64,000 nucleotides of DNA from Streptomyces sp. CG 926 (GTDB lineage Bacteria; Actinomycetota; Actinomycetes; Streptomycetales; Streptomycetaceae). Where the stretch lies: assembly GCF_003148825.1 (NCBI RefSeq), contig NZ_QGGZ01000001.1, positions 372,001 to 436,000 of the forward strand. Reading direction: 5' to 3'. The notes beneath the pieces are model-generated. The model saw only the letters and a program-made list of their open reading frames with translations. It searched no databases and was not told the DNA's origin. Made by a program: the position numbers and the translations under genes. Shown here one piece after another: positions 33,929 through 43,193 of the stretch. Position 1 is the stretch's first letter; the number at the start of each line of letters is the position of its first letter.

Positions 33929-34375
33929 TTGCGCCTCAAGAGCAGCCTCGTCGCCACCGCCGCGGCTCTGGCCACGATCATCGTTCCGCTCCTCGCCAGC
34001 CCCGCGGCCGCGGCGTCCGGCACCGAGGCGACGGTCTCGACGAACGCGTACTACGGGCGCATGGTCATCGGCTGGGGGCTCAATCCCTACCGTCTCGACC
34101 CGATCCAGATCGTCGCCCAGGACCGCGCGACCGACGGCTACGTCATCGGCATCCGCCTCATCACCAACGGCGAGAGCGGCCACAGGGTCTGGTCGATGCG
34201 GACCGTGCCCAGCGGCCAGACGACCGCCTCCTGGAGCACGTACCTGCAGGCCGGTTGGATCGACAACGCCTACTTCGAGGTCTGCAAGATCGGCGCGAGC
34301 AGCGGCGTGATCGCGCGCTGCGAGTCCTCCAGCGTGATGCACAACCCGTTCGACGACTCCTCGGTGTCGGGCTGA
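33929..34375 (+). CDS. Secreted hypothetical protein
   Basis: 148 aa. A typical Sec signal peptide (basic start, hydrophobic core, SPAAAA near residue 30) precedes about 118 residues rich in Tyr, Ser and Trp with only two cysteines (CKIG and ARCES), which may form a disulfide. Start is TTG at 33929 after GGGGGA. I do not recognise a family; function unknown. Confidence 0.75.
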   Translation: MRLKSSLVATAAALATIIVPLLASPAAAASGTEATVSTNAYYGRMVIGWGLNPYRLDPIQIVAQDRATDGYVIGIRLITNGESGHRVWSMRTVPSGQTTASWSTYLQAGWIDNAYFEVCKIGASSGVIARCESSSVMHNPFDDSSVSG

Positions 34376-34427
34376 CGACAAGGGGCTGCCGCCCTCCCCG
34401 CGGGCCCCGAGGGCACGGGCCCCGGGG

Positions 34428-34468
34428 ACGCACGACGCCCCGGACCGAGGGTCCGGGGCGTCGTGCGT
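34428..34468. terminator. Very strong bidirectional terminator
   Basis: A perfect 19-bp inverted repeat with a 3-nt loop between the convergent secreted-protein gene and folD. Each arm begins or ends with ACGCACGAC / GTCGTGCGT. Confidence 0.85.
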
Positions 34469-34515
34469 GAGTGCGTGAGCGTGGGCGCCGTACGCGGGGT
34501 CGGCGCGCGGTGGGA

Positions 34516-35412
34516 TCAGAGCTCGGCGAGGTCCAGTCCGGCCTGCGCGGCGGCCGCCTGCACGGTCTGCTCCAGCAGGACGGCGATGGTCATCGGGCCG
34601 ACACCGCCCGGCACCGGGGTGATCAGCGAGGCGCGGGCGGCGGCCGACTCGAAGTGCACGTCGCCGACGTTGCCCTCGTTGTATCCGGCGTCCAGGACCA
34701 CCGCGCCCGGCTTGATGTCCTCGCCCCGGATGAACTCGGCCTTGCCGACGGCGGCGACCAGCACGTCCGCCTGGCGCACGATCGAGGGCAGGTCCTGGGT
34801 GCGCGAGTGGCAGTAGGTGACGGTGGCGTTCTGCTCCAGCAGCAGCATCCCGGCCGGCTTGCCCAGGATCGCGCTGCGGCCGACGACGACGGCGTGCTTG
34901 CCGGTCAGGTCCACGTCGTAGGCGGCGAGCAGCCGCATGATGCCGCCGGGGGTGCAGGAGACGAAGCCCGGCAGCCCGAAGCCCATGGCGGCGAAGGAGT
35001 GCATGGTGACCCCGTCGACGTCCTTGCCCGGGGCGATGGCCTCGAAGGCGGCGCGCTCGTCGATGTGGTGCGGGACGGGGTGCTGCAGCAGGATGCCGCT
35101 GATCTGCGGGTCCTCGGAGAGCGCAGTGAGGGTGGCCACCAGCTCCTCGGTGGTGGTCTCGGCCGGCAGCTCGACGTGGCGGGAGGTGATGCCCGCCTTG
35201 GCACAGCGGTTCTGCTTCATGCGGACGTAGGTCACGGAGGCCGGGTCCTCGCCGACCAGCACGGTCGCGAGGCACGGCGCGGTGCCGGTGCGCTCGGTGA
35301 TCTTCGCCGCGTAGCCGGCGGTCTGCTCCGAGATGCGGCGGGCGAGGGCCGTGCCGTCCATCAGCCGGGCGGAGCCGGTGGCAGGGGCGGGGGCAGTCTG
35401 GGCAGTCGTCAC
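34516..35412 (-). CDS. folD: Methylenetetrahydrofolate dehydrogenase / cyclohydrolase
   Basis: 298 aa. FolD oxidises 5,10-methylene-THF to methenyl-THF and hydrolyses it to 10-formyl-THF. The active-site lysine region YVRMKQNRCAKAGI, the ISGILLQHPVPHHI segment, KDVDGVTMHSF and the NADP site VVVGRSAILGKPAGMLLL are all present, ending in TPVPGGVGPMTIAVLL. Start is GTG 35412 with AGGAGA 7 nt upstream; the longer frame (to 35532) has no ribosome site and arginine-rich sequence. Confidence 0.96.
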   Translation of the reverse strand: MTTAQTAPAPATGSARLMDGTALARRISEQTAGYAAKITERTGTAPCLATVLVGEDPASVTYVRMKQNRCAKAGITSRHVELPAETTTEELVATLTALSEDPQISGILLQHPVPHHIDERAAFEAIAPGKDVDGVTMHSFAAMGFGLPGFVSCTPGGIMRLLAAYDVDLTGKHAVVVGRSAILGKPAGMLLLEQNATVTYCHSRTQDLPSIVRQADVLVAAVGKAEFIRGEDIKPGAVVLDAGYNEGNVGDVHFESAAARASLITPVPGGVGPMTIAVLLEQTVQAAAAQAGLDLAEL

Positions 35413-35599
35413 GGGGTCTCCTGAACGTCGCTGCGGATCGCGGTTCGCCCAGGCGCGCGGCAGCGGGCGTACCGGAGGTCCACAGGTACGCCGGGCCGCT
35501 CCCCGGTGGTGATCCACCCGAACGCCAGTCACGGCCCGCCGACCACTGTAGTCGACATAACCGGTGGTTGTCGGGCGTCCGACCTGGGACGATCAATGC

Positions 35600-36361
35600 A
35601 TGACGCGTACTTTCGACCATCTTGTCGCCGAGGCCGAGTCCGTCTCCGTGGACGGCTGGGACTTCTCCTGGCTCGACGGCCGGGCCACCGAGCAGCGTCC
35701 TTCCTGGGGCTACCAGCGGCTGATGAGCGAGCGGCTGACCCAGGTCCGGTCCGCGCTCGACATCCAGACCGGTGGCGGCGAGGTCCTGGCCGGATGCGCT
35801 CCGCTACCGCCGCTGACGGTCGCCACCGAGTCCTGGCCGCCCAACATCGAGAAGGCGACGCGGCTGCTGCACCCGCTGGGCGCGGTGGTGGTCGCCGACG
35901 CCGACGAGCCGCCGCTGCCCTTCGGCGACGCGGCTTTCGAGCTGGTGACCAGCCGGCACCCGGTGTCGATCTGGTGGGAGGAGATCGCGCGGGTGCTGGC
36001 GCCGGGCGGCAGCTACCTCTCGCAGCAGGTCGGTCCGGCGAGCGTCTTCGAACTCGTCGAATACTTTCTCGGCCCGCAGCCGGAGGAGATCCGGCGCGGC
36101 CGGCACCCCGACGACGCGGTCGCCGACGCCACCGCGGCCGGCCTCGAGATCCTCGATCTGCGCTCCGAACGTCTGCGCACGGAGTTCCACGACATCGGAG
36201 CCGTGATCTACTTTCTACGGAAGGTGATCTGGATGGTGCCCGGCTTCACGGTCGGGCAGTACCGGGACCGGTTGCGTGAGCTCCACGAACAGATCGAGAA
36301 CGAAGGTCCGTTCGTCGCTCACACCGCCCGCTTCCTCATCGAAGCCCGCAAAACGGGCTGA
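35600..36361 (+). CDS. Class I methyltransferase-like protein
   Basis: 253 aa. The Rossmann-like core is visible but motif I is weak: ALDIQTGGGEVLAG replaces the usual D/E-x-GxGxG. Later features (VVADADEPPLPFGDAAFELVTSRHP, EIARVLAPGGSYLSQQV) are typical of methyltransferases acting on small molecules. ATG at 35600; an upstream frame start (35564) lacks a ribosome site. Transcribed toward hrdB. Confidence 0.8.
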   Translation: MTRTFDHLVAEAESVSVDGWDFSWLDGRATEQRPSWGYQRLMSERLTQVRSALDIQTGGGEVLAGCAPLPPLTVATESWPPNIEKATRLLHPLGAVVVADADEPPLPFGDAAFELVTSRHPVSIWWEEIARVLAPGGSYLSQQVGPASVFELVEYFLGPQPEEIRRGRHPDDAVADATAAGLEILDLRSERLRTEFHDIGAVIYFLRKVIWMVPGFTVGQYRDRLRELHEQIENEGPFVAHTARFLIEARKTG

Positions 36362-36489
36362 TCTGGAGGGCGGACGGATCTACGCCGTATCGGGTTGCGC
36401 GGCCACAGCGTGGCGCAGGTCACTCAATTCAGCGCGTAACGAATCGACTCGGGCATGCGATGAACCGACAGGTGTCCTCGCGCGGCCCC

Positions 36490-36516
36490 GGAATACAGAC
36501 CCCCCTCGGGTCTGTT
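36490..36516 (+). promoter_or_regulatory. SigR-like promoter of hrdB with an internal inverted repeat
   Basis: GGAAT (36490-36494), 19 nt, then GTT (36514-36516) matches the SigR consensus GGAAT-N18/19-GTT. The start codon is 61 bp downstream. Between the elements, ACAGACCC (36495-36502) and GGGTCTGT (36508-36515) form an inverted repeat followed by TTT, so the same bases could also terminate the upstream methyltransferase transcript. hrdB of S. coelicolor is recalled as a SigR target. Confidence 0.6.
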
Positions 36517-36577
36517 TCCCGAGTTCGCGCGATGATGTCCCGCCCACCATTTATCTGTTCGCAACGAGAGGCTCCTT

Positions 36578-38170
36578 GTGTCGCTCAGCCCGTCCCGTAC
36601 GTTCCCTCCGGAGATCGCCGAATCCGAGGCCCTTGTCGCGCTCGTCGAGCGCGGCCGCGAGCAGGGTCACATCAACGGTGACGACGTGCGCCAGGCCTTC
36701 GAGGCCGGCCGCATCCCGGTGGACCAGTGGAAGCGGGTCCTGCGCAGCCTGAACCAGGTCCTGGACGAGGAGGGTGTCGCCCTTCACGTCAGCGCGGCGC
36801 CCGCCACCAAGGCTGCCGCCAAGAAGCCCCGCAAGGCTGCCGCCGCCCCGGCCCGCACCGTGGCCAAGAAGGCCACCGCCGCGCCGCGCCCCATCGGCGC
36901 CCGTAAGACCGCGGCCACCGCCGCGGCCACGGCCGCCACCACCGCCACGGCGATATCCGCTTCGTCGGCCGCCGCCATCGAGGACGAGACGTCGGCCGAG
37001 GCCGCCGCCGAGCCGAAGAAGCGCACGGTCAAGAAGACCGCCGTGAAGAAGACCGCCGTGAAGAAGACCGCGGCGAAGAAGACCAGCGCCAAGGACGCCG
37101 ACGAGGGCGAGACCCCCGTCGCCGAGGGTGAGGACTGGGCTGCCGAGGACCTCGCCGACGAGGCCGAGGAAGAGGCGCCCAAGGCCGGCGGCACCCAGGG
37201 CTTCGTGCTGTCCGACGACGACGAGGACGACGCCCCGGCGCAGACGGTCATGGTGGCCGGTGCCACCGCCGACCCCGTCAAGGACTACCTCAAGCTCATC
37301 GGCAAGGTGCCGCTCCTCAACGCCGAGCAGGAGGTGGAGCTCGCCAAGCGCATCGAGGCGGGCCTCTTCTCCGAGTACAAGCTCGAAGAGGAGGAGGACC
37401 ACAAGCCCGCCTTCAAGCGCGAGCTGGAGATCCTGGTCGAGGACGGCCGCCGCGCGAAGAACCACCTGCTGGAGGCCAACCTCCGCCTCGTGGTCTCCCT
37501 CGCTAAGCGCTACACCGGCCGCGGCATGCTCTTCCTGGACCTGATCCAGGAGGGCAACGTCGGCCTGATCCGCGCCGTGGAGAAGTTCGACTACACCAAG
37601 GGCTTCAAGTTCTCCACGTATGCGACGTGGTGGATCCGCCAGGCGATCACGCGTGCCATGGCCGACCAGTCGCGCACCATCCGTATCCCGGTGCACATGG
37701 TCGAGATCATCAACAAGCTCGCCCGTGTGCAGCGCCAGATGCTCCAGGACCTGGGCCGCGAGCCCACCCCGGAGGAGCTGGGCAAGGAACTCGACATGAC
37801 CCCCGAGAAGGTCATCGAGGTCCAGAAGTACGGCCGCGAGCCGATCTCCCTCCACACCCCCCTGGGTGAGGAGGGCGACAGCGAGTTCGGTGACCTCATC
37901 GAGGACTCCGAGGCGGTCGTCCCGGCGGACGCGGTCTCCTTCACCTTCCTCCAGGAGCAGCTCCAGTCCATCCTGGGCACGCTCTCGGAGCGCGAGGCGG
38001 GCGTGGTGTCCATGCGCTACGGCCTCAACGACGGCCAGCCGAAGACCTTGGACGAGATCGGCCGCGTGTACGGGGTCACCCGTGAGCGCATCCGCCAGAT
38101 CGAGTCGAAGACGATGTCGAAGCTGCGCCACCCGTCGCGTTCGCAGGTGCTGCGCGACTACCTCGACTGA
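36578..38170 (+). CDS. hrdB: Principal RNA polymerase sigma factor (HrdB-type)
   Basis: 530 aa. Region 1.1 (residues about 10-65) is followed by a Lys/Ala-rich linker ([17 protein letters not shown]) characteristic of Streptomyces HrdB, an acidic stretch ([12 protein letters not shown]), then regions 1.2 ([16 protein letters not shown]), 2 ([33 protein letters not shown]), 3 and 4 ([21 protein letters not shown]). It recognises the standard promoters of vegetative genes. GTG start with AGAGG upstream. The SigR-like promoter ahead supports hrdB rather than a paralogue such as hrdA/C/D. A hairpin (38183-38226) follows. Confidence 0.9.
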   Translation: MSLSPSRTFPPEIAESEALVALVERGREQGHINGDDVRQAFEAGRIPVDQWKRVLRSLNQVLDEEGVALHVSAAPATKAAAKKPRKAAAAPARTVAKKATAAPRPIGARKTAATAAATAATTATAISASSAAAIEDETSAEAAAEPKKRTVKKTAVKKTAVKKTAAKKTSAKDADEGETPVAEGEDWAAEDLADEAEEEAPKAGGTQGFVLSDDDEDDAPAQTVMVAGATADPVKDYLKLIGKVPLLNAEQEVELAKRIEAGLFSEYKLEEEEDHKPAFKRELEILVEDGRRAKNHLLEANLRLVVSLAKRYTGRGMLFLDLIQEGNVGLIRAVEKFDYTKGFKFSTYATWWIRQAITRAMADQSRTIRIPVHMVEIINKLARVQRQMLQDLGREPTPEELGKELDMTPEKVIEVQKYGREPISLHTPLGEEGDSEFGDLIEDSEAVVPADAVSFTFLQEQLQSILGTLSEREAGVVSMRYGLNDGQPKTLDEIGRVYGVTRERIRQIESKTMSKLRHPSRSQVLRDYLD

Positions 38171-38182
38171 GTCGATCTCCTC

Positions 38183-38226
38183 CAGAACGCCCCTGACCTG
38201 CGCATCCGCGGGTCGGGGGCGTTCTG
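38183..38226. terminator. Terminator between hrdB and the vWA protein gene
   Basis: 16-bp arms (CAGAACGCCCCTGACC / GGTCGGGGGCGTTCTG, one non-Watson-Crick pair), 12-nt loop, between convergent genes. Confidence 0.75.
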
Positions 38227-38256
38227 CGTCGAGCAATGCGGATCAGGCGGCGCGGA

Positions 38257-40068
38257 TCAGGTCAGGCGGAAGACGGGGCCCTTCGGGGTGAACGGCAGGG
38301 AGGCACCCTGCGGGATCAGGTAGGCGTGTTCGCGCCGGAGGCGCAGGGTGTCGCACCAGCCGTCCGTGATCACCAGGATCGGGGCCCCGGGCGGGAAGTC
38401 CTGCGCCCGCTGCAGCAGGTCGATGCCCGGCTGCAGCTCGGTGCCGCCGCGGCCGCGGACCCGTACCCGGCCCGCGATCTCGGTCGGGGGCAGATAGCCC
38501 GCGTCGTAGGGCGCCGCGTCGCAGAAGACGACGCGCGCCGCCGGCACGTCGCGGGCCTGCGCGTACGAGGCGATCGCACCCAGCGCCTTGCCGAGCAGGG
38601 CGGCGTTCATCGAACCCGAGGTGTCGAGCACCACGCCGAAGGTGCAGCGGGCGATCTCCTCGGGCGGGAAGTAGCGGCCCGCGCGCGGGATGTCCGGGGT
38701 GGACGCCTGGCGGCGCGCCGGACGCGCGAAGCTCCGTACCGGTTCGGGGCGCGGCACGTACTCGTCGAACCAGCGGGCGAGCCGGGCGTCCCACGGCACG
38801 GGCGGGTGGGCCAGGGCCCGGATCTCCTGGATCAGCCCGGCGGGCAGCAGGCCGCGCTCCCCGTGCGTGTGCAGGTCGAAGCCCTGGACCAGGCCACGCC
38901 GGTAGAACTCGTCCAGGTCGGTGTACGGTCCGCTGCCCGGGTGGGGCAGCGGCTCGCCCAGGATGTCGCCGCGGCCCTTGCCGCGCAGGGTGGCCAGGCG
39001 GCGCATCCGGCGCAGGTCGGTGGTGATCCGGTCGTAGACCTCCTCGACGGAGAGGTCCTTCAGCTCCGGATCGTGCAGCAACCCGGACGGCATCGTGCCG
39101 ACGCCCATCTCGACCAGCCAGCCGTTGACCACGTAGTCGGCGGCCACGTTGTGCAGGTACGGGTCCCGGGCACCGCGGCGCTCGCCGTGGCGCAGGGCGG
39201 CGTGCAGCATCTCGTGGGCCAGGATGAACCGCCATTCCTCGTCCTCGAAGGTGCGCAGCGGGTTGATGTAGATCTCCCCCGCGGTGGCGCTGACGGCGGC
39301 GACGGCGATGTCCTGGGCGCGGGCCAGCTCCGCGTCGGCCACGACGGTCAGGCCGGCCGCCAGTCCACCGAGCAGCGGGTACGAGGAGACGAACCAGTTC
39401 AGCGCCCGGTCCCAGGGCCGCTGGGCCACGCGTTCACCGGTGATCCGGTCGCGGCGGCCGCCCGCCACGTCCATGGCGGCGGAGACGCTGCGGGTCAAGG
39501 CGGCGGCGAAGGCGGTCTCCCAGTCGGGGGCCGCCGTGTTCCCCCAGGCCTGCCAGGTCTTCAGGACCTGGTCGGGGTGGTCCCCGGCGGTGCCGCAGTT
39601 CTCCAGGTCGGCCGGGATTCCGTCGCGGCGCCAGCGGGCGGCGAGCAGTTCCTCGTCGCCTCCGGGGTACGCGGCGGGGAGGCGGTCCGGGGCCCGGCCC
39701 ACGGGGAAGGTCAGCAGGAAGCGGTTGACCACGGCGCAGCGGGCGGCGAGGTCGAAGCGGTCGGGCTGCGGGCGGTCCTCGTCGGTGGCGGCCGGGACGT
39801 GTCCGAAGCCGAGATGGAGCAGGCAGTGGGCGAGGGTCCAGGCCCATTCGCCCGGGTCCGCACGCTTGGTTGGGTGGACGTGGACCGTGCCGTTGGAGGT
39901 CACGAGGGCCAGTCCGCCGGCCGGGGTGTGCGGGCATGCGGCCTGGCGGCAGACGTCGGCGTGGACGGCGGCGAGGGCCGGGTTCCGCTTGACCAGGGCC
40001 AGGCCTTCGGCGAAGGCCTGGGTGGCGGGGTCGGGCTTGTCCTCGGCGCGGGAGCGCGCCGCGCTCAC
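38257..40068 (-). CDS. vWA / DUF2201-type metallopeptidase-like protein
   Basis: 603 aa. A zinc-peptidase-like domain with HEMLH (285-289) in EEWRFILAHEMLHAALRHG and a C-terminal vWA domain with the MIDAS motif DTSGSMN are seen. An N-terminal copy (EWAWTLAHCLLHLGFGH, 74-90) repeats the first domain with Cys in place of the catalytic Glu, and the following VVN segments also match (CAVVNRFL against DYVVNGWL). Start GTG 40068 overlaps the MoxR stop (GTGA), so vWA and AAA+ proteins are coupled. Such pairs act as a remodelling chaperone and its adaptor; the client is unknown. Confidence 0.85.
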   Translation of the reverse strand: MSAARSRAEDKPDPATQAFAEGLALVKRNPALAAVHADVCRQAACPHTPAGGLALVTSNGTVHVHPTKRADPGEWAWTLAHCLLHLGFGHVPAATDEDRPQPDRFDLAARCAVVNRFLLTFPVGRAPDRLPAAYPGGDEELLAARWRRDGIPADLENCGTAGDHPDQVLKTWQAWGNTAAPDWETAFAAALTRSVSAAMDVAGGRRDRITGERVAQRPWDRALNWFVSSYPLLGGLAAGLTVVADAELARAQDIAVAAVSATAGEIYINPLRTFEDEEWRFILAHEMLHAALRHGERRGARDPYLHNVAADYVVNGWLVEMGVGTMPSGLLHDPELKDLSVEEVYDRITTDLRRMRRLATLRGKGRGDILGEPLPHPGSGPYTDLDEFYRRGLVQGFDLHTHGERGLLPAGLIQEIRALAHPPVPWDARLARWFDEYVPRPEPVRSFARPARRQASTPDIPRAGRYFPPEEIARCTFGVVLDTSGSMNAALLGKALGAIASYAQARDVPAARVVFCDAAPYDAGYLPPTEIAGRVRVRGRGGTELQPGIDLLQRAQDFPPGAPILVITDGWCDTLRLRREHAYLIPQGASLPFTPKGPVFRLT

Positions 40069-41126
40069 CGGCGGGCCTCGACCAGACGGGGCATGTCTCG
40101 GGCGGCCTCGACGAGGAACCAGCCGGGCAGCACCGGGAGCCCGTCGGCGTCGTCGGCGATGACGGTCTGGGCGACCTCGACGGAGATCTCGGCGAGCTGC
40201 ACGAGCAGCGACTTGGCGCGGTACGCGGTCTGCCGGACGGCGGGCGAGACGTGCTCGCGCCGCGCCGGCAGCTCCTTGACGAGGCGGCCGCGGAAGGCCT
40301 CGGCGAGGTAGTACAGCAGGTCGCGGTCGGCGAGACGGTTCGGCCAGGAGGCGTCGCCCTTGATGATCGCCTCGATGCCGAAGCTGTGCCGCACGATCTT
40401 GGCGTAGCCGCAGAAGGAGACGGCGTGCGCGGGGGTGAGGGTGCCGTGCGCGATCACCTTGAGGGTCTGCTCGTCCAGGTCCGGACCGAAGGAGTGCAGG
40501 GCGTCGGAGAGCATGTGCCAGGAGCGCGGGGTGGAGAAGGGCTCCTCGGTCTTGGGCGGCTGCGACCAGAGGTGGTCGGGACGGTCGGTGAGGTGGTCGG
40601 TGACCCAGGGGTGGATGCCGTGCTCGCCGGCCCAGACCAGCCAGTCCTGTGCGGACGCCTGGAGGTGGACGTGGGTGAGGCGGTTCACCAGCGCGGAGGC
40701 GATCGGCCGGGCCAGCGCGTTGTCGGTGGCCCGGTTGCCCGCGCCGATGACGATGGAGCCGGCCGGGAGCTCGTAGGAGCCGATCCGGCGGTCGAGGATC
40801 AGCGAGTAGAAGGCCTTCTGGACGTCCGGGCTCGCGGCGTTGAGCTCGTCGAGGAACAGGCAGTACGGCTCGTCGCGGGCGATGGCCTCCGGCGGGCAGA
40901 AGACGGACCGGCCGTCACGGATCTGCGGGACACCGATCAGGTCCTCGGGGGCCAGCTGGGTGCCGAGCAGGCTGACGCACTCCAGCCCCAGCGAGTCGGC
41001 GAACTTCCTGACGAGCGAGGACTTTCCGATCCCGGGAGCCCCCCAGAGGAACACGGGCCGGACGGTGGCGAGACCGAGCAGCAGTTCGGGAATCTGGGCG
41101 GGGGTGACGGTGACGGCAGCCTGCAC
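40065..41126 (-). CDS. MoxR-family AAA+ ATPase
   Basis: 353 aa. Walker A GAPGIGKSS (about 31-39), Walker B LFLDELN and sensor/arginine-finger segments (GAGNRATDNALARPIASALVNRL) are clear. MoxR ATPases work with a vWA partner to remodel protein complexes or insert metal. Start GTG 41126 with GAGGA upstream; a much longer frame reading to 41786 has no start or coding character. Coupled by GTGA overlap to the vWA metallopeptidase gene. Confidence 0.9.
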   Translation of the reverse strand: MQAAVTVTPAQIPELLLGLATVRPVFLWGAPGIGKSSLVRKFADSLGLECVSLLGTQLAPEDLIGVPQIRDGRSVFCPPEAIARDEPYCLFLDELNAASPDVQKAFYSLILDRRIGSYELPAGSIVIGAGNRATDNALARPIASALVNRLTHVHLQASAQDWLVWAGEHGIHPWVTDHLTDRPDHLWSQPPKTEEPFSTPRSWHMLSDALHSFGPDLDEQTLKVIAHGTLTPAHAVSFCGYAKIVRHSFGIEAIIKGDASWPNRLADRDLLYYLAEAFRGRLVKELPARREHVSPAVRQTAYRAKSLLVQLAEISVEVAQTVIADDADGLPVLPGWFLVEAARDMPRLVEARR

Positions 41127-41239
41127 GGGTGTGGATGTCCTCGGGGGTGTGGCGGGTGTCTGGTGCGGCCAGTGTCGCCGCACCGCACAGCCCGGGGCAT
41201 CCGGTTTTCGCGCCCGCCCGCCACGGCCTCTCTTCGGGA

Positions 41240-41680
41240 TCAGGTCTCGAGGAGGTGCTTGAGCTTCTCCTCGCCCCGGGGCATCTCCTTGCGGACCATG
41301 GGCCGGACCACGAGGGGGACCAGGGCCCGGCCCACGCCGTGGCCCTCGAAGTCGACGTCCAGGGTGAGCCGGGAGCGGGCGCCGCCGTCGAGGGGTTCGA
41401 CGGTGCCACGCACGTCGGGTCGTACCGGTCCGTCGATCCCGTGCACGTGCCAGCTCCGCGGCGGGTCGAGTTCCACGAACTCCATGGTCGTGGGGACCCG
41501 CCGACGGCCGATCTGCCGGGTGACGAGGATCCTCGAACCGACGTGCACGGGGAGATCGCCGATCGGGACGGCGGATACGGCGCTGTCCTGCCATTCCGGC
41601 AGGTGTGTGGGGTCCGTCAGGTACGCGTAGACCTCTTCGGGCCTGCGGTCGATGTCGATGCTCTTCCTCATCGCGGACAT
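41240..41680 (-). CDS. SRPBCC (polyketide cyclase/dehydrase-like) protein
   Basis: 146 aa START/Bet v 1-like fold with an N-terminal strand pattern SIDIDRRPEEVYAYLTDPTHLPEWQD and a hydrophobic lipid-binding cavity expected. The family binds small hydrophobic ligands; enzymatic activity is not evident. ATG at 41680 with AAGGAA upstream. 41 nt after the permease and 113 nt before the MoxR gene, all on the same strand, so a joint transcript is possible. Confidence 0.85.
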   Translation of the reverse strand: MSAMRKSIDIDRRPEEVYAYLTDPTHLPEWQDSAVSAVPIGDLPVHVGSRILVTRQIGRRRVPTTMEFVELDPPRSWHVHGIDGPVRPDVRGTVEPLDGGARSRLTLDVDFEGHGVGRALVPLVVRPMVRKEMPRGEEKLKHLLET

Positions 41681-41721
41681 GGCGATTCCTTGGCGCCCCC
41701 TGGCCGGCCCCTTCTTCCACG

Positions 41722-43107
41722 CTACTCCGCGGGGGACGCGGCGGCGCGGTGCTTCCTGGCGGACATGGCGGCGTGGACGAGGACACCGGCGAAGAGGAAG
41801 AGCACGCCCTGGTAGACGGCCGCGTAGCCGGAGCCGGCGACCAGCCACATCGAGAAGCCGAAGGCGAGGGCGGCGAGGACGCCGTCGCGGGCCAGCCGGC
41901 CGGGGTGGACCCGCTCGCGCTGTCCGGAGAGCAGGAAGTAGATCTGCGCGGCGGTGGCCAGCAGGTAGGGCACGGTCGCCGTGAAGGTGGTGATCAGGAC
42001 GAGGCTCTCGAAGACGCCCTGGGTGCCGGCCGTGTAGTTGTAGACGGTGAGGGCGGAGGCGAGGGCGACGGTGACGATCACGCCGACGACGGGGACACCG
42101 CGCTTCTTCGTCTCGAAGGCCTTCGGGAAGAGCCCGTCCTTGGCGGCGGCGTACGGGGTCTGCGCGCTGAGCAGGGTCCAGCCGTTGAGGGCGCCGAGCA
42201 TCGAGATCACGGCGGCGCAGGCGACCACGGTGCCGCCCCAGGTGCCGCCGAACATGGCGTTGACGGCGTCGGTGAACGGCGCGCCGGAGGCGACCAGCCG
42301 GTCGTGGGCGACCAGGCCGAAGACGGCGACGGTACCGAGCAGGTACACGGTGGCGGCGCCGACCGTGCCGAGGACGGTGGCCCGGCCGACGTTGCGGGCC
42401 GGGTCGCGGACCTCGCCCGCGCTGACGGTGGCGGACTCGACGCCGAGGTAGCTGAAGAGCAGGATCGCCGCGGAGGCGGAGACGGCGCCGGCCGCGCTCT
42501 GGTCGGTGGCGCGGAAGGGGCCGAGGTTGGCGGGGTCGAAGAAGAACAGCCCGCCCACGGAGACCAGGAGCAGCGGGGCGAACTTCAGTACGGTGGCGAC
42601 GACCTGGACCGCGCCGACGTAGCGGGTGCCCGCCAGGTTGGAGAGGGCCGGGAGCCACTGGACGGCGAGGGCGGCCAGGCACATGGACCACTTGTGCTCG
42701 CCCGCGGCGGGGAACAGCACGGTGAGGTAGCCGACGGCCGCCACGGCGAGGGCCGCGTTCGAGACCCAGGCGGTGATCCAGTAGCTCCAGGCGGCGAGGA
42801 AGCCGGCGAAGTCTCCGAAGGCGGCGCGGGCGTAGACGTAGGGGCCGCCGGTCTGCGGGTGGCGTTCGGCGAGCCGGCCGAAGACCAGGGCGAGGGCGAT
42901 CGCGCCGGCGGTGAGGACGCCGAAGGCGACGAGGCTGATGGTGCCGAAGGGGGCGACCGAGGCGGGGAGGAGGAAGATCCCGCCGCCGATGATGTTGCCC
43001 ATCACCAGGCAGGTCGCTACGGGAAGGCCGAAGCGACGTGCGTGGGGGTCGCGGCTGCGCTCGGGGGGTGCGGCGGCCTCGGTGGGCAGGGTTGCGGTGC
43101 TGGTCAT
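41722..43107 (-). CDS. Amino-acid/polyamine permease (APC family)
   Basis: 461 aa with about 12 membrane segments. The opening VMGNIIGGGIFLLPAS is the family substrate-binding helix 1, and ERHPQTGGPYVYARAAFG is helix-3 typical. It resembles the arginine/agmatine-type antiporters (AdiC/ArcD-like) but substrate cannot be assigned. Two dyads lie just upstream (43137-43193), candidate operators of an Lrp/AsnC-type regulator. Confidence 0.88.
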   Translation of the reverse strand: MTSTATLPTEAAAPPERSRDPHARRFGLPVATCLVMGNIIGGGIFLLPASVAPFGTISLVAFGVLTAGAIALALVFGRLAERHPQTGGPYVYARAAFGDFAGFLAAWSYWITAWVSNAALAVAAVGYLTVLFPAAGEHKWSMCLAALAVQWLPALSNLAGTRYVGAVQVVATVLKFAPLLLVSVGGLFFFDPANLGPFRATDQSAAGAVSASAAILLFSYLGVESATVSAGEVRDPARNVGRATVLGTVGAATVYLLGTVAVFGLVAHDRLVASGAPFTDAVNAMFGGTWGGTVVACAAVISMLGALNGWTLLSAQTPYAAAKDGLFPKAFETKKRGVPVVGVIVTVALASALTVYNYTAGTQGVFESLVLITTFTATVPYLLATAAQIYFLLSGQRERVHPGRLARDGVLAALAFGFSMWLVAGSGYAAVYQGVLFLFAGVLVHAAMSARKHRAAASPAE

Positions 43108-43136
43108 CGGTGGTGCGCCTCTGGATGTCTCACATG

Positions 43137-43193
43137 CTGGTCAGGTCGACACATGGTTGACCACCAGGAATGCGGCACAAAATCAGCGGATTT
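43137..43193 (-). promoter_or_regulatory. Operator-like dyads upstream of the APC permease gene
   Basis: TGGTCA (43138-43143) and TGACCA (43158-43163) with 14 nt between, and AAATC (43180-43184) with GATTT (43189-43193). The second partly overlaps the 3' end of the upstream gene. Regulator not identified. Confidence 0.35.
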
